From contig JADCCX010000008.1 in assembly GCA_020252485.1 (NCBI GenBank), positions 1-64,000 on the forward strand: 64,000 nt of DNA. Reading direction: 5' to 3'. This DNA comes from Methylocystis sp. GTDB lineage: Bacteria > Pseudomonadota > Alphaproteobacteria > Rhizobiales > Beijerinckiaceae. Positions 35,388-44,879 of this stretch are shown here, one piece after another. Within the stretch, counting starts at the first letter, position 1. Each line of letters opens with the position of its first letter. The position numbers and the translations under genes were made by a program. Under the pieces are notes generated by a model, which ran no database searches, was not told the DNA's origin, and was given only the letters and a program-made list of their open reading frames with translations.

Positions 35388-35762
35388 CTACGAAATCGTC
35401 TTCAGATAGGCCTCGTATTCGGCCTCGCTCATCAGGCCGTCGAGCTCGCTTTTGTCGGCGAGCTTGAGCTTCAGGAACCAGCCCGCGCCGGCCGAATCCT
35501 CGTTGACAGTCGCTGGCGCAGCCTCCAGCGCGCCATTGACCTCGACCACTTCCCCAGAGACCGGAGCATAGATTTCGGAGGCCGCCTTGACGCTTTCGAC
35601 CACGGCGGCTTCCGCCCCTTTGGCGACCTTCTTGCCCTTGGCCGGGAGGTCGACGAAGACCACATCGCCGAGTTGCTGTTGCGCGTAATCGGTGATGCCG
35701 ACAATACCGACATCGCCCTCGACGCGGATGTATTCGTGGTCCTTGGTGTATTTCGTGGTCAT
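35388..35762 (-). CDS. gcvH: Glycine cleavage system H protein
   Basis: GcvH carries lipoic acid and shuttles the aminomethyl group between P and T proteins. The 124-residue protein has [24 protein letters not shown] near the N-terminus and the lipoylated lysine in [20 protein letters not shown] 35762 ([11 protein letters not shown]) is selected by conservation; GGAG stands about 13 bases upstream. The longer frame to 35807 runs into the adjacent repeat. Confidence 0.96.
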   Translation of the reverse strand: MTTKYTKDHEYIRVEGDVGIVGITDYAQQQLGDVVFVDLPAKGKKVAKGAEAAVVESVKAASEIYAPVSGEVVEVNGALEAAPATVNEDSAGAGWFLKLKLADKSELDGLMSEAEYEAYLKTIS

Positions 35763-35805
35763 CTGGCGGCTCCGTTGACGATGCTGATCATGGGGCTCGG
35801 CGCCC

Positions 35806-36002
35806 ATCCCTCCCCCTTGCGGGGAGGGTGGCCCGAAGCGAAGCGGAGGGCCGGGAGGGGGGCGCGTTGCGCCTGCCGGAGAGGGCGAACCCCCTCCCGG
35901 TTCGCTCTGCTCGCCACCCTCCCCCGACCCAGATGGGGTTTATCCCATCTGGGCAGCAAAGTGTTCAGATCAGGCAAGCCTGATCTGAATTGGGGGAGGG
36001 AT
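35806..36002. repeat. Family B palindromic repeat between gcvT and gcvH
   Basis: The ends ATCCCTCCCCC (35806-35816) and GGGGGAGGGAT (35992-36002) are perfectly inverted. In the right half, the stem CCCTCCCCC (35917-35925) with GGGGGAGGG (35992-36000) encloses hairpin 35928-35953 and hairpin 35964-35989, a three-way junction. The queG copy has both inner hairpins at the same 26-base length with paired base changes. No flanking direct repeat is evident. Confidence 0.8.
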
Positions 36003-36021
36003 AAGAAGCGACGACGGGCCC

Positions 36022-37173
36022 TCATTTCACCCCCCGATAAAAGCGGTTGGGCACGAAGGGCAGCTTGGCCACCTGGGCCGGCAGCTCCTTGCCGCGCACC
36101 AGCAGCGTCACGGGCGTGCCGGGGGCTGCGAAGGCCGTCTCGACATAGCCCATGCCCACCGGCCCGTTGACGGTCGGTCCGAAGCCGCCGGAGGTCACGA
36201 TTCCGATCTTGCGGCCACCGGCCATGATCTCCGCGCCCTCGCGGGCCGGCTGGCGGCCTTCGGGCCTGATGCCGACGCGCAGGCGCGCCGTGCCCTCGCG
36301 CAATTCCTTCTGGATGCGGGCTGCGCCCGGAAAGCCGCCCTCCTCCCGCCGCCGCTTCTGGATCGACCAGGTCAGCGCGCCTTCGACGGGCGATGTCGTC
36401 GTATCGATATCGTGGCCATAAAGGCAAAGGCCGGCTTCCAGCCTCAGCGAATCACGCGCGCCGAGGCCGATCGCCTTCACCCGGTCGTCGGCCAGCAAGG
36501 CACCCCAGATTCGTCCGGCTTCATCGGCCTTCACCGAGATTTCGAAACCATCCTCACCGGTGTAGCCCGAGCGCGACACATAGGCATGCACGCCTTCGAT
36601 CAGCGCATCGCGGGCGCTCATGAAGGGCATCTCCATCACCTCCGGCGCATGGGCCGCGAGCACCGAAGCCGCCTTGGGGCCCTGCAGCGCCAGCAGCGCC
36701 TGATCGTCCCGCCGCTTCAGCACCACGCCCGCCGGCAGCCGCGCGGCGATATGGGCGTAATCCTGCTCCTTGCAGGCGGCATTGACGACGAGGATCAGCG
36801 CGCCCGCATTGGCCGGGTCGGCATGGCGGGTGACCATCAGATCATCGAGGATGCCGCCTTCGGCGTTCAGAAGTTGCGAGTAGCGCTGCTGGCCGAGGCT
36901 GAGATTGAGGATATCGGCGGGAATCATGGTCTCTACAGCCCGAGCCACCGTCTCGTGGCTGCCATCGCCGGAGACGATATAGGACTGACCCATGTGCGAG
37001 ACGTCGAACAGGCCGGCATTCTCGCGCGTCCAGTTATGCTCGCCCAGAATTCCGAGCGGATATTGCACGGGCATATCATAGCCGGCGAAACCGACCATCT
37101 TCCCGCCCATGGTCACATGGACATGGTGGAGCGGCGTCGTCAGGAGCGGCTCGGAATGGGCCGTTTCGGCCAT
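36022..37173 (-). CDS. gcvT: Aminomethyltransferase (glycine cleavage T protein)
   Basis: GcvT transfers the methylene group to tetrahydrofolate and releases ammonia. The 383-residue protein has VGFAGYDMPVQYP, NAGLFDVSHMGQ, LALQGPKAASVL and SRSGYTGEDGFEI, all diagnostic of the family, and a C-terminal barrel with EIMAGGRKIGIVTSGGFGP. ATG 37173 begins MAETAHSEPL. It is the first gene behind the tandem glycine riboswitch. Confidence 0.96.
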   Translation of the reverse strand: MAETAHSEPLLTTPLHHVHVTMGGKMVGFAGYDMPVQYPLGILGEHNWTRENAGLFDVSHMGQSYIVSGDGSHETVARAVETMIPADILNLSLGQQRYSQLLNAEGGILDDLMVTRHADPANAGALILVVNAACKEQDYAHIAARLPAGVVLKRRDDQALLALQGPKAASVLAAHAPEVMEMPFMSARDALIEGVHAYVSRSGYTGEDGFEISVKADEAGRIWGALLADDRVKAIGLGARDSLRLEAGLCLYGHDIDTTTSPVEGALTWSIQKRRREEGGFPGAARIQKELREGTARLRVGIRPEGRQPAREGAEIMAGGRKIGIVTSGGFGPTVNGPVGMGYVETAFAAPGTPVTLLVRGKELPAQVAKLPFVPNRFYRGVK

Positions 37174-37231
37174 GGATCACCACCGGGGACAGAGCAAACA
37201 GCGCCGAGCAGGCAAGATGCCTGCCGACGCC

Positions 37232-37444
37232 CCCTCTGTCTGCGGAACCTGAGAGATTTCGATCTCGGGCGAACCGCCTTCGACCTTACTCCGTCGGTGA
37301 GCGGCCTTTCTGAGGCCGCTGCTTTCCAGAGTGACAAGGATGCCTGGTGAGAAGCATCGATCCTGCGGTCCGTGGGCCTGAGCGTTTCCGGGGCGGTTGC
37401 GCCTTCGGCGTCGGCTCCCGATGGGGGCCGAACTCTCCCGCAGG
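37232..37444 (-). ncRNA. Tandem glycine riboswitch
   Basis: Read on the minus strand, two aptamers follow each other. The first has GGGAGAGTTCGG, a hairpin, GAAGGCGCAACCGCC and GGAAACGCTCAGG. The second has CTGGAAAGCAGCGG, GGAGTAAGG, CGAAGGCGG and AATCTCTCAGG, ending in a long 3' stem. These are the conserved cores of the gcvT class; the paired aptamers normally activate glycine cleavage genes when glycine is high. It ends about 58 bases before gcvT. The boundaries are approximate. Confidence 0.93.
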
Positions 37445-37462
37445 TGTTTGTCTATAAGCGTT

Positions 37463-37490
37463 CACATAGATCAGCCGGTGAAACTGTCAA
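37463..37490 (-). promoter_or_regulatory. Probable promoter of the gcv operon
   Basis: On the minus strand TTGACA (37490-37485) is followed after 16 bases by TATGTG (37468-37463), placing transcription start just upstream of the first glycine aptamer. The -35 is perfect and the -10 matches at four of six positions if TATAAT is expected loosely. Confidence 0.55.
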
Positions 37491-37531
37491 TCGGCCAAGG
37501 CAGCGCGGCCGCGGTTTTCCCGTCCGCCGCT

Positions 37532-38194
37532 TCATCGCCGCCGGGTCTGCCGGGCCGCTGGCTGACCGGTGGGATCAAAGCCGACAAAGATGTCATATTC
37601 GTCGCCAGGATCGTTCTCGGAGATCGGCACGACGATGTTTTCCTCGATATGGACGAAATCGGCGAGCGTGTCGGTGGCCGGCACGGTCACATTGAGGCGC
37701 GTGAAACGCTGCACGACGATATCGCTCCGGCGCTTTACGACCACCCGGACCGGCACCGAGAACGTGCCCGGCTTGCCGTTCTGGCCGAGCAGGAGGCGGC
37801 CCTCCACCCCGACGCGGATGCGGACCTGCTTCGCCTCGAAGATGCACTCGCGCGCCAGAGTCACGAGCGATGCCTGGAAGGCCACGCCCGAGGCCTGCTG
37901 CAGCGCCGTTCCGCCGCGGTAGCCCGCCGTGTTCTCGATGACGCCGACTTCAGGGCAGGATTGCGCGCTTTGCGGCTGGTCGAAGCCCGGATCCTGCGAC
38001 GGCGGGATCGTCGTGCCGCCATAGAAGAAAAGGTTCGACAGCAGCGACCCGCCCGATGGCTGGGCCTGCGCTGGCGCAGGCGCAGGAGACTGACCGGCGC
38101 CAGTTTCACGGGCGCCGCTGATGCCCGGGATGCCGCCGCCGCAACCGGCGACGCCAAGGCCCAGTGTCAAGGCAAGGACAAGCGACAAACGCAT
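37532..38194 (-). CDS. Hypothetical lipoprotein
   Basis: A protein of about 220 residues with a short signal sequence ending in the lipobox LGVAGC, followed by a proline, alanine and glutamine-rich linker. A domain with VTLARECIFEAKQVRIRVGVEGRLLLG, VVVKRRSDIVVQRFTRLNVTVP and HIEENIVVPISENDPGDEYDIFVGFDP follows, probably a beta-sandwich. I know similar uncharacterised proteins in this order but no function. Starts at 38194, 38209 or 38242 are possible; 38194 gives the most ordinary lipoprotein signal. Confidence 0.7.
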   Translation of the reverse strand: MRLSLVLALTLGLGVAGCGGGIPGISGARETGAGQSPAPAPAQAQPSGGSLLSNLFFYGGTTIPPSQDPGFDQPQSAQSCPEVGVIENTAGYRGGTALQQASGVAFQASLVTLARECIFEAKQVRIRVGVEGRLLLGQNGKPGTFSVPVRVVVKRRSDIVVQRFTRLNVTVPATDTLADFVHIEENIVVPISENDPGDEYDIFVGFDPTGQPAARQTRRR

Positions 38195-38286
38195 CAGACA
38201 ACACCGCATCGAAGGAAAAGGCTTTCGGCCCCTCTTTGCCATGGTTTTTCCGGAAACGCCATGACTCGACTGTATCAGGGACTCGG

Positions 38287-38907
38287 CTACTTCAGAGCCT
38301 GGAGCCCTTTTTCATAGCCGGCCAGCGACAGGGGAAGCCCCCGCCCCTCGTTCGGCTTGTCAAAGATGATGAAGGTCGCCGTCTGGCCATTCTTCAGCTC
38401 GTTGTGGAGCCGGTCGTCGATCTCGACCTCGGCGACGCAGCCCGAGGGGACGCATTTCACGAAGCCCGTCGAGCCGATGTCCTTCACCGTCGGCTTGCCC
38501 TGGGCGTCCTTCTCCGTGGCGCTCTCGATGCGCAGGCCGAGCCCGCGCGGCAGAAGGACGCCAAGCGGCGCGATCACCCGCAGGATCGGCCGGCGCGCCG
38601 CGGGCTTGCCGTCCGTTCCGACGCCTTCCGAGACGCGCAGCACCACCACGACGACATTGATGTTGGCATCCCGCTCATCAGCCACGTTCTGATAGAGGAT
38701 GCACTGCTCTTCCCGGCCAGCCTGCTGTTCGCAGCGCAATTCCCAATCGTTGAAATTGCCCCGGACGAGGCCCTGCGCGCCGGCGCCGCCACTGAGCATC
38801 AGGCTCGCCGCCGCGAAACCCGCCAGGGCTGACAGAAAGCGCCGCCCGGCGCCGGCGGAACCGTTTGGCAGGGAGACTGGAGATTGCATTCGTGTCGGCG
38901 CTTTCAT
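38287..38907 (-). CDS. Invasion-associated locus B (IalB) family protein
   Basis: The 206-residue exported protein has a signal segment (FLSALAGFAAASLMLSGGAGA) and a mature domain with DWELRCEQQAGREEQCILYQN, ILRVIAPLGVLLPRGLGLRI and CVPSGCVAEVEIDDRL. This is the IalB fold named after a Bartonella erythrocyte invasion protein but common in non-pathogenic Rhizobiales. Cys pairs probably form disulphides. AGGAC lies ten bases before ATG 38907. Function in free-living relatives is unknown. Confidence 0.88.
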   Translation of the reverse strand: MKAPTRMQSPVSLPNGSAGAGRRFLSALAGFAAASLMLSGGAGAQGLVRGNFNDWELRCEQQAGREEQCILYQNVADERDANINVVVVVLRVSEGVGTDGKPAARRPILRVIAPLGVLLPRGLGLRIESATEKDAQGKPTVKDIGSTGFVKCVPSGCVAEVEIDDRLHNELKNGQTATFIIFDKPNEGRGLPLSLAGYEKGLQALK

Positions 38908-39183
38908 TGATTCGGTCCTGAACGCTATACAGCCGAACCAGCGGTTTCGCAGGGGGCAGTTGAAGCGTTGGACCGCCATTGCCCGGAGAAAGCCGACCTT
39001 TTTTCGACATCATAGGCCTTAGCGCCTTTATGACGCACGATTTTCAATCCGCAACCGGGTTGAAACGGGGGACGCGCTGTGGTGAAAGCACTTTCGAAGA
39101 TCGGTCGCTGTTTGCATTCGACTGAGGACCGCTTCCGGGGGCTTTGGTTGCGGAAGCGGATGATGGGAAGAGGACAACAGATC

Positions 39184-40071
39184 ATGCCTCATGCATGGCG
39201 TCGCACAGCTACGGTTCTTGCTGCAGCTATCTTGCCCACGGCGGCTTTCGCGCAGGCCGACCGCGGCTTTGGTCAACCTTACCCCTGGCAGCTTGGATTG
39301 CAGGGGTCGGCTTCCGAGATCATGGACTTCATCACTTCGCTGCACACCGGCCTGTTCTGGCTGATCACGGTGATCTCGATCTTTGTGCTGGCGCTTCTTG
39401 CTTATTGCGCCGTGAAATTCAACGAAAAGGCCAACCCGGCGCCTTCGAAAACCACCCATAACACGACGATAGAGGTGGTCTGGACGGTCGTTCCGGTGCT
39501 GATTCTCATGGCCATCGTTATCCCATCGTTCCGCCTCCTCAAGTTTCAGGAAGACATTCCGCCGAGCGATATCACCATCAAGGTGACAGGCAAGCAATGG
39601 TACTGGTCGGTCGAATACGCCAAGGACGCGGGCGGCATCGCCTTCGATGCAATCATGCTGGACGAAAAGCAGCGGGCGGACGCCGTCGCCAAGGGAGCCA
39701 AGCCCGCCGATGTGCCGCGCCTGCTCGCGGTCGACAACGAGATCGTCCTGCCCATCAACAAGAACATCCGCGTGCAGGTTACGGCCGCCGATGTCATGCA
39801 CGCCTTCGCCATGCCGTCGCTCGGCGTGAAGCGGGATGCAGTGCCCGGCCGCCTGAACGAAACCTGGTTCAAGGCGACGCGTGAGGGCATTTATTACGGC
39901 CAATGCTCGGAACTCTGCGGCACCAACCACGCCTTCATGCCGCTGGCGATCCGGATCGTGTCCGAGCCGCAATACGCCGAGTGGCTGGAGATGGCGAAGA
40001 AGAAGTTTGCATCGACCACCGGCGACGGCGCGGTCAGGCTGGCGGGCAATGAACCCGCCGTGAAGCAGTAA
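39184..40071 (+). CDS. coxB: Cytochrome c oxidase subunit II
   Basis: Subunit II accepts electrons from cytochrome c through the binuclear CuA centre. The 295-residue protein has a signal peptide (cleaved near AFA-QAD), two transmembrane helices, and a periplasmic cupredoxin domain. The CuA ligands are in MHAF and [17 protein letters not shown] (Cys-x3-Cys, His, Met). ATG 39184 is chosen because it starts directly before the signal sequence. It opens the aa3 oxidase cluster. Confidence 0.95.
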   Translation: MPHAWRRTATVLAAAILPTAAFAQADRGFGQPYPWQLGLQGSASEIMDFITSLHTGLFWLITVISIFVLALLAYCAVKFNEKANPAPSKTTHNTTIEVVWTVVPVLILMAIVIPSFRLLKFQEDIPPSDITIKVTGKQWYWSVEYAKDAGGIAFDAIMLDEKQRADAVAKGAKPADVPRLLAVDNEIVLPINKNIRVQVTAADVMHAFAMPSLGVKRDAVPGRLNETWFKATREGIYYGQCSELCGTNHAFMPLAIRIVSEPQYAEWLEMAKKKFASTTGDGAVRLAGNEPAVKQ

Positions 40072-40093
40072 TTCCGGAAAGAGGAGCAGTCTC

Positions 40094-41722
40094 ATGGCCA
40101 CCGCCGCCGCTCATCACGACGACCACGCCCACGCCCATCCCACGGGATGGCGCCGTTATGTCTATTCGACCAACCACAAGGACATCGGCACGATGTACCT
40201 GATCTTCGCGCTGATCGCGGGGATCATCGGCGGCGGTCTGTCCATCCTGATGCGCATGGAGCTCCAGGAGCCTGGCCTCCAGTTTTTCGTCAATCCGCAC
40301 ACCTATAACGCTTTCGTCACCAGCCACGCACTCATCATGATCTTCTTCATGGTGATGCCGGCGCTGATCGGCGGCTTCGCCAACTGGTTTGTGCCCATCA
40401 TGATCGGCGCGCCGGACATGGCGTTCCCACGCATGAACAACATTTCCTTCTGGCTGCTGCCTTCGGCTCTCGCCCTGCTGCTGATCTCGATGTTCGTGCC
40501 CGGCGGTCCCGGTCCCGACGATCGCGGCTTCGGCGGAGGCTGGACCATCTATCCGCCGATGTCGTCGACGGTGGGCTCACCGGGACCGGCCATGGATTTC
40601 GCCATCCTGGCGCTGCATATCGCGGGCGCATCGTCGATCCTGGGCGCCATCAACTTCATCACGACGATCTTCAACATGCGCGCTCCCGGCATGACGATCC
40701 ACAAGATGCCGCTGTTCGTCTGGTCAGTGCTGGTGACGGCCTTCCTGCTCCTGCTGTCGCTGCCGGTTCTGGCTGGCGCCATCACCATGCTGCTGACGGA
40801 CCGCAACTTCGGCACGACCTTCTTTGATCCGGCCGGCGGCGGTGACCCGATCCTGTTCCAGCATCTCTTCTGGTTCTTCGGCCATCCCGAGGTCTATATC
40901 CTGATCCTGCCGGCCTTCGGCATCGTCAGCCACATCATCTCGACCTTCTCGCGCAAGCCGATCTTCGGTTACCTCGGCATGGCCTATGCCATGGTGGCCA
41001 TCGGCGTCGTGGGTTTCATCGTCTGGGCCCACCACATGTACACCTCCGGCATCTCACTGGCGGCGCAGCAGTATTTCATGGCGGCCACGATGGTGATCGC
41101 CGTGCCGACAGGCGTGAAGATTTTCTCCTGGATCGCGACGATGTGGGGCGGCTCCATTCGCTTCACCGCGCCGATGCTGTGGGCGGTTGGCTTCATCTTC
41201 CTGTTCACGGTGGGCGGCGTCACCGGCGTCGTTCTGGCCAATGCGGGCGTGGACCGCGTGCTTCACGACACCTATTATGTCGTCGCCCATTTCCATTACG
41301 TGCTGTCGCTGGGCGCCGTCTTTGCGATCTTCGCGGGCTGGTACTACTGGTTCCCGAAGATGACCGGCTATGTAATCCCGGACTGGATCGGCAGGCTCCA
41401 CTTCTGGATCGCCTTCATCGGCTCAAACATCCTGTTCTTCCCGCAGCATTTCCTGGGCCTTGCCGGCATGCCGCGCCGTTATGTCGATTATCCCGACGCC
41501 TTTGCCGGCTGGAATTACATTTCATCGACCGGGTCCTATATCTTTGCGGCCGGCCTGCTCGTGTTTTTCTACGGCATGTACCGGGCTTTCGCCGACAAGG
41601 TGCTGGCAGGCGATAATCCCTGGGGCGAAGGCGCCACCACGCTCGAGTGGACGCTGCCGTCGCCGCCTCCGTTCCACCAGTTCGAGACTCTTCCGCGGAT
41701 TTCGGAGGACCCGGCTCACTGA
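40094..41722 (+). CDS. ctaD: Cytochrome c oxidase subunit I
   Basis: Subunit I contains heme a and the heme a3-CuB centre. The 542-residue, twelve-helix protein has [21 protein letters not shown] (heme a His), [18 protein letters not shown] (CuB His with cross-linked Tyr), WAHHMYTSG, the K-channel region and [15 protein letters not shown] (heme a/a3 His). It follows coxB by 22 bases. A 157-base gap without a recognised gene separates it from ctaB. Confidence 0.97.
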   Translation: MATAAAHHDDHAHAHPTGWRRYVYSTNHKDIGTMYLIFALIAGIIGGGLSILMRMELQEPGLQFFVNPHTYNAFVTSHALIMIFFMVMPALIGGFANWFVPIMIGAPDMAFPRMNNISFWLLPSALALLLISMFVPGGPGPDDRGFGGGWTIYPPMSSTVGSPGPAMDFAILALHIAGASSILGAINFITTIFNMRAPGMTIHKMPLFVWSVLVTAFLLLLSLPVLAGAITMLLTDRNFGTTFFDPAGGGDPILFQHLFWFFGHPEVYILILPAFGIVSHIISTFSRKPIFGYLGMAYAMVAIGVVGFIVWAHHMYTSGISLAAQQYFMAATMVIAVPTGVKIFSWIATMWGGSIRFTAPMLWAVGFIFLFTVGGVTGVVLANAGVDRVLHDTYYVVAHFHYVLSLGAVFAIFAGWYYWFPKMTGYVIPDWIGRLHFWIAFIGSNILFFPQHFLGLAGMPRRYVDYPDAFAGWNYISSTGSYIFAAGLLVFFYGMYRAFADKVLAGDNPWGEGATTLEWTLPSPPPFHQFETLPRISEDPAH

Positions 41723-41879
41723 GCCGAGGCAGCGGCCCCGCTTCTGCGGAACGCCGGTCAGGCAAATTGGCCCTCGCCCTCCGATGATCGCGGGGCGGGG
41801 GTTTGAACTGAAAAAGGGCCGTCGTTGCGGCGGCCAGGGAGCGGACAGATCAGTCCGCCATGGTTGAATGATGGGACCG

Positions 41880-42818
41880 ATGACGACAGCAACGCAGACG
41901 ACGGTTCAGGAAGGCGTATCCAACGCCTCCGTCCGCGATTTCGTGGCGCTGCTCAAGCCGCGGGTCATGTCCCTCGTCGTCTTCACGGCGCTGGTCGGTC
42001 TCGCGGCCGCTCCCGGCCACATGCATCCGGTGCTCGCAGCGATCGCGATCCTCTGCATCGCCGTGGGCGGCGGCGCCTCGGGCGCGCTGAACATGTGGTA
42101 CGACGCCGACATCGATGCGGTGATGCACCGCACAAAGAACCGGCCAATTCCCGCCGGGAAGGTCTTGCCGGGCGAAGCGCTGGGCTTCGGCGTTTTCCTG
42201 TCAGGCGTTTCGGTGTTCACGCTCGGCGTCGCGACAAACTGGGTGGCGGCCGGCCTGCTGGCCTTCACGATTTTCTTCTACGTCGTCATCTACACGATGG
42301 GCCTGAAGCGCCGGACGCCGCAGAACATCGTCATCGGCGGCGCGGCGGGCGCCTTCCCGCCCATGATCGGCTGGGCCGCTGTCACCGGCGGCTTCTCGCT
42401 TGAGAGCTTCGTGATGTTCGCCATCATCTTCATCTGGACGCCGCCGCATTTCTGGGCGCTCGCGCTGATGAAAAAGGCCGATTACGGCAATGCCGGCGTG
42501 CCGATGCTGCCCAATGTGGCCGGCGACGAGGCCACGCGCCGCCAGATACTCTATTATACCGTCGCCATGGCCCTGATCGGCTGCGCCCCCGCGCTGCTTG
42601 GCTACAACAGCGCCGCCTATCTGATCATCGCCGCGATTTCCGGCCTCTGGATGATCAAGCTCGCAGCGGACATCCTGCGCCATACCGAAGGTCCCGCCGC
42701 GGCCCGCGCCTGCTGGCGCATGTTCGGTCATTCGATGTTCTATCTCTTCGGCCTGTTCCTGGCGCTTCTGCTCGACAAACTCGCCATGCGCGCCGGTATC
42801 GTGGGAGCGCTCTGGTGA
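41880..42818 (+). CDS. ctaB: Protoheme IX farnesyltransferase
   Basis: CtaB (heme O synthase) adds a farnesyl group to heme b for cytochrome oxidase. The 312-residue UbiA-type protein has the prenyl diphosphate motif [19 protein letters not shown] and the second site [20 protein letters not shown], with about nine helices. The start may be 41868 or 41880; GGGA lies upstream of the second. Its stop overlaps the GTG of the small next gene. Confidence 0.94.
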   Translation: MTTATQTTVQEGVSNASVRDFVALLKPRVMSLVVFTALVGLAAAPGHMHPVLAAIAILCIAVGGGASGALNMWYDADIDAVMHRTKNRPIPAGKVLPGEALGFGVFLSGVSVFTLGVATNWVAAGLLAFTIFFYVVIYTMGLKRRTPQNIVIGGAAGAFPPMIGWAAVTGGFSLESFVMFAIIFIWTPPHFWALALMKKADYGNAGVPMLPNVAGDEATRRQILYYTVAMALIGCAPALLGYNSAAYLIIAAISGLWMIKLAADILRHTEGPAAARACWRMFGHSMFYLFGLFLALLLDKLAMRAGIVGALW

Positions 42819-42994
42819 ACCCCACGACCAAGCCGGAACCCGCAATCCTGTCGCCCGAGGCCAGGATTGCCGCCGACAGCAGGCTCCGGGCGCGCAACAT
42901 CGCGATCGCCTGCGGCCTCGTGTTCCTGATCATCCTGTTTTACCTGATCACCATCTTCAAGATGGGCGGCGCAGTACTGACGAGGACGATGTGA
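42815..42994 (+). CDS. Small CoxF-like membrane protein of the oxidase cluster
   Basis: A 59-codon gene runs from GTG 42815 (overlapping the ctaB TGA) to TGA 42994, which overlaps the ctaG ATG by one base. The product begins [17 protein letters not shown] and has one transmembrane helix ([20 protein letters not shown], residues 31-50). Similar tiny genes between ctaB and ctaG are called CoxF or hypothetical in alphaproteobacteria; a role in oxidase assembly is assumed but not proven. Tight overlap at both ends argues that it is translated. Confidence 0.85.
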   Translation: MNPTTKPEPAILSPEARIAADSRLRARNIAIACGLVFLIILFYLITIFKMGGAVLTRTM

Positions 42995-43569
42995 TGGCGA
43001 ACACCCGCTCGCATCGTCTGGTGGCCGGCCTGGCAGGCGGCTTTGCGCTGACCATGCTTGGCGCCTCTTTTGCCGCCGTGCCGCTCTATGACTGGTTCTG
43101 CCGGACGACCGGCTTCGGCGGCACCACAATGGTCGCCAAGGAAGCTCCGGCGACACAGGGCACGCGGCCGGTAACCGTGCGCTTCGACGCCAATGTGAAT
43201 GGCCTTCCCTGGCGCTTCGATGCGGAGACAACCTCCGTCTCGCTGATTCCCGGCGAAGTGAAGACCGTCTTTTACCGCCTCACGAATGTCTCCGACCGTG
43301 AGACCGTGGGCGTCGCAAACTACGGTGTGGCCCCGGACCTGGCCGGCGGCTATTTCAGCAAGATCCAGTGCTTCTGCTTTACGGACCAGGTTCTGAAGCC
43401 CGGCGAAAGCCGTGAGGAAGCGGTCGTGTTCTTCGTCGATCCGCTGATCGAGCGCGATACCGACGCCCGTCACATCAGGACGATCACCTTGTCATATACG
43501 TTCTTTCCGTCCAAGACACAGCAAAAGCCGGTTGCGTCGGCCTCCGGCAAGAACATCGTAGCGCAATAG
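42994..43569 (+). CDS. ctaG: Cytochrome c oxidase copper chaperone CtaG (Cox11)
   Basis: CtaG delivers copper to the CuB site of subunit I. The 191-residue protein has one N-terminal helix ([28 protein letters not shown], taken in two parts) and a periplasmic domain with the copper-binding pair in [15 protein letters not shown] 42994 overlaps the preceding TGA. The gene is in the normal place ahead of subunit III. Confidence 0.95.
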   Translation: MANTRSHRLVAGLAGGFALTMLGASFAAVPLYDWFCRTTGFGGTTMVAKEAPATQGTRPVTVRFDANVNGLPWRFDAETTSVSLIPGEVKTVFYRLTNVSDRETVGVANYGVAPDLAGGYFSKIQCFCFTDQVLKPGESREEAVVFFVDPLIERDTDARHIRTITLSYTFFPSKTQQKPVASASGKNIVAQ

Positions 43570-43595
43570 CGAGCGGGAAGACCAAGAGGGGAACC

Positions 43596-44456
43596 ATGGC
43601 TGAAGCAAACGCCAAGAACCACGATTATCACCTTGTCGATCCCTCGCCATGGCCGTTCCTCGGCTCGGTGGCCGCCTTCGTCATGGCCGTCGGCGCCGTG
43701 ATGTGGATGAAGACGATGACCATGCTGGGCCTCAAGATCGGGCCGCTGCTGTTCGGCATGGGTTTCATCGGTGTTCTGGGCGTTATGGCCGGCTGGTGGA
43801 TCGACGTGATCAACGAGGCCCACAAGGGCGATCACACCCGCGTTGTGCAGATTTCGCACCGTTACGGCATGATCATGTTCATCGCCTCAGAAGTGATGTT
43901 CTTCGTCGCCTGGTTCTGGGCCTTCTTCGACGCGTCGCTTTTCCCGAACGAAGCCATTCAATATGCCCGCGTCGAGAAACTGGGCGGTGTCTGGCCTCCC
44001 AAGGGGATCGAAGTGTTCAATCCCTGGCACCTGCCGCTGCTGAACACACTGATTTTGCTGACCTCGGGCACCACGGTCACCTGGGCGCACCATGCGCTCC
44101 TCACGAATGACCGTGAGGGCCTGAAGCAGGCGCTCTGGCTGACAATCCTGCTGGGAGCGCTGTTCACAATCGTTCAGGTTTATGAATACGGGCACGCCGC
44201 CTTCGGCTTCGCGGGCCACATCTACGGCGCGACCTTCTTCATGGCCACCGGCTTCCACGGCGCCCATGTCCTGATCGGCACCATCTTCCTCGCTGTCTGT
44301 CTGCTGCGGACCTATAAAGGCCATTTCACGCCTGAGCGGCACCTCGGCTTCGAATTCGCGGCCTGGTACTGGCACTTCGTCGACGTGGTCTGGCTCTTCC
44401 TCTTTGCAGCGATCTATCTCTGGGGCTCGCAGTGGGGCATGGCTGCGGCCCACTGA
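43596..44456 (+). CDS. ctaE: Cytochrome c oxidase subunit III
   Basis: Subunit III stabilises the aa3 core and the proton uptake path. The 286-residue, seven-helix protein has [20 protein letters not shown] at the N-terminus, [22 protein letters not shown], and [21 protein letters not shown] at the C-terminus. AGAGGGGAACC precedes ATG 43596. A Rho-independent terminator follows. Confidence 0.96.
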   Translation: MAEANAKNHDYHLVDPSPWPFLGSVAAFVMAVGAVMWMKTMTMLGLKIGPLLFGMGFIGVLGVMAGWWIDVINEAHKGDHTRVVQISHRYGMIMFIASEVMFFVAWFWAFFDASLFPNEAIQYARVEKLGGVWPPKGIEVFNPWHLPLLNTLILLTSGTTVTWAHHALLTNDREGLKQALWLTILLGALFTIVQVYEYGHAAFGFAGHIYGATFFMATGFHGAHVLIGTIFLAVCLLRTYKGHFTPERHLGFEFAAWYWHFVDVVWLFLFAAIYLWGSQWGMAAAH

Positions 44457-44473
44457 GAACAAAGACCGGATCG

Positions 44474-44495
44474 GGGCGGCGCGAGCCGCCCTTTT
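44474..44495 (+). terminator. Rho-independent terminator after ctaE
   Basis: GGGCGGC (44474-44480) and GCCGCCC (44485-44491) form a perfect stem around GCGA, directly followed by TTTT. It would end, or attenuate, the oxidase operon before the DUF983 and SURF1 genes. Confidence 0.8.
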
Positions 44496-44543
44496 CGGTT
44501 CAGGGCGCCTTCTCCCAGCTGGAGGATGGCCGGAGAGTTGATC

Positions 44544-44879
44544 ATGCCTTCAGGCAACGCCTGCCCACGCTGCGGAAACGGCAATCTCTTTGACGGCTTC
44601 GTCTCGCTGAAGCCGTCCTGCAGCGCCTGCGGCCTCAACTATGATTTCGCGGATTCCGGCGATGGCCCTGCCGTCTTCATCATCCTGGGCGCCGGGGCTC
44701 TCATGGTCGGGCTGGCGCTGTGGGCCGAGGCGGCCTTCTCGCCGCCGCTCTGGCTGCACCTCCTCATCTTCATGCCGCTGACGCTGGCGGTCTGCCTCGG
44801 CCTGCTCAGGCCGCTGAAAGCCTTGATGATACATCAGCAATACCGGACCAGGGCCGAACAGGGCCGCTTCGACACATGA
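44544..44879 (+). CDS. DUF983 family membrane protein
   Basis: The 111-residue protein begins with a zinc ribbon (CPRCGNGNLFDGFVSLKPSCSACG, four cysteines in two CxxC pairs) and has two transmembrane helices near residues 47-95. DUF983 genes are usually found with cytochrome oxidase genes in alphaproteobacteria, and an assembly role is inferred. ATG 44544 with GGAGAG upstream is preferred; ATG 44526 is too close to its GGAGG. The TGA overlaps the SURF1 start as ATGA. Confidence 0.88.
   Translation: MPSGNACPRCGNGNLFDGFVSLKPSCSACGLNYDFADSGDGPAVFIILGAGALMVGLALWAEAAFSPPLWLHLLIFMPLTLAVCLGLLRPLKALMIHQQYRTRAEQGRFDT

Noticed and set aside
41723-41879. Small gene between ctaD and ctaB
   Set aside because: The 157-base gap has no frame with start signal and membrane or soluble pattern; overlapping frames are shadows of ctaD or ctaB.
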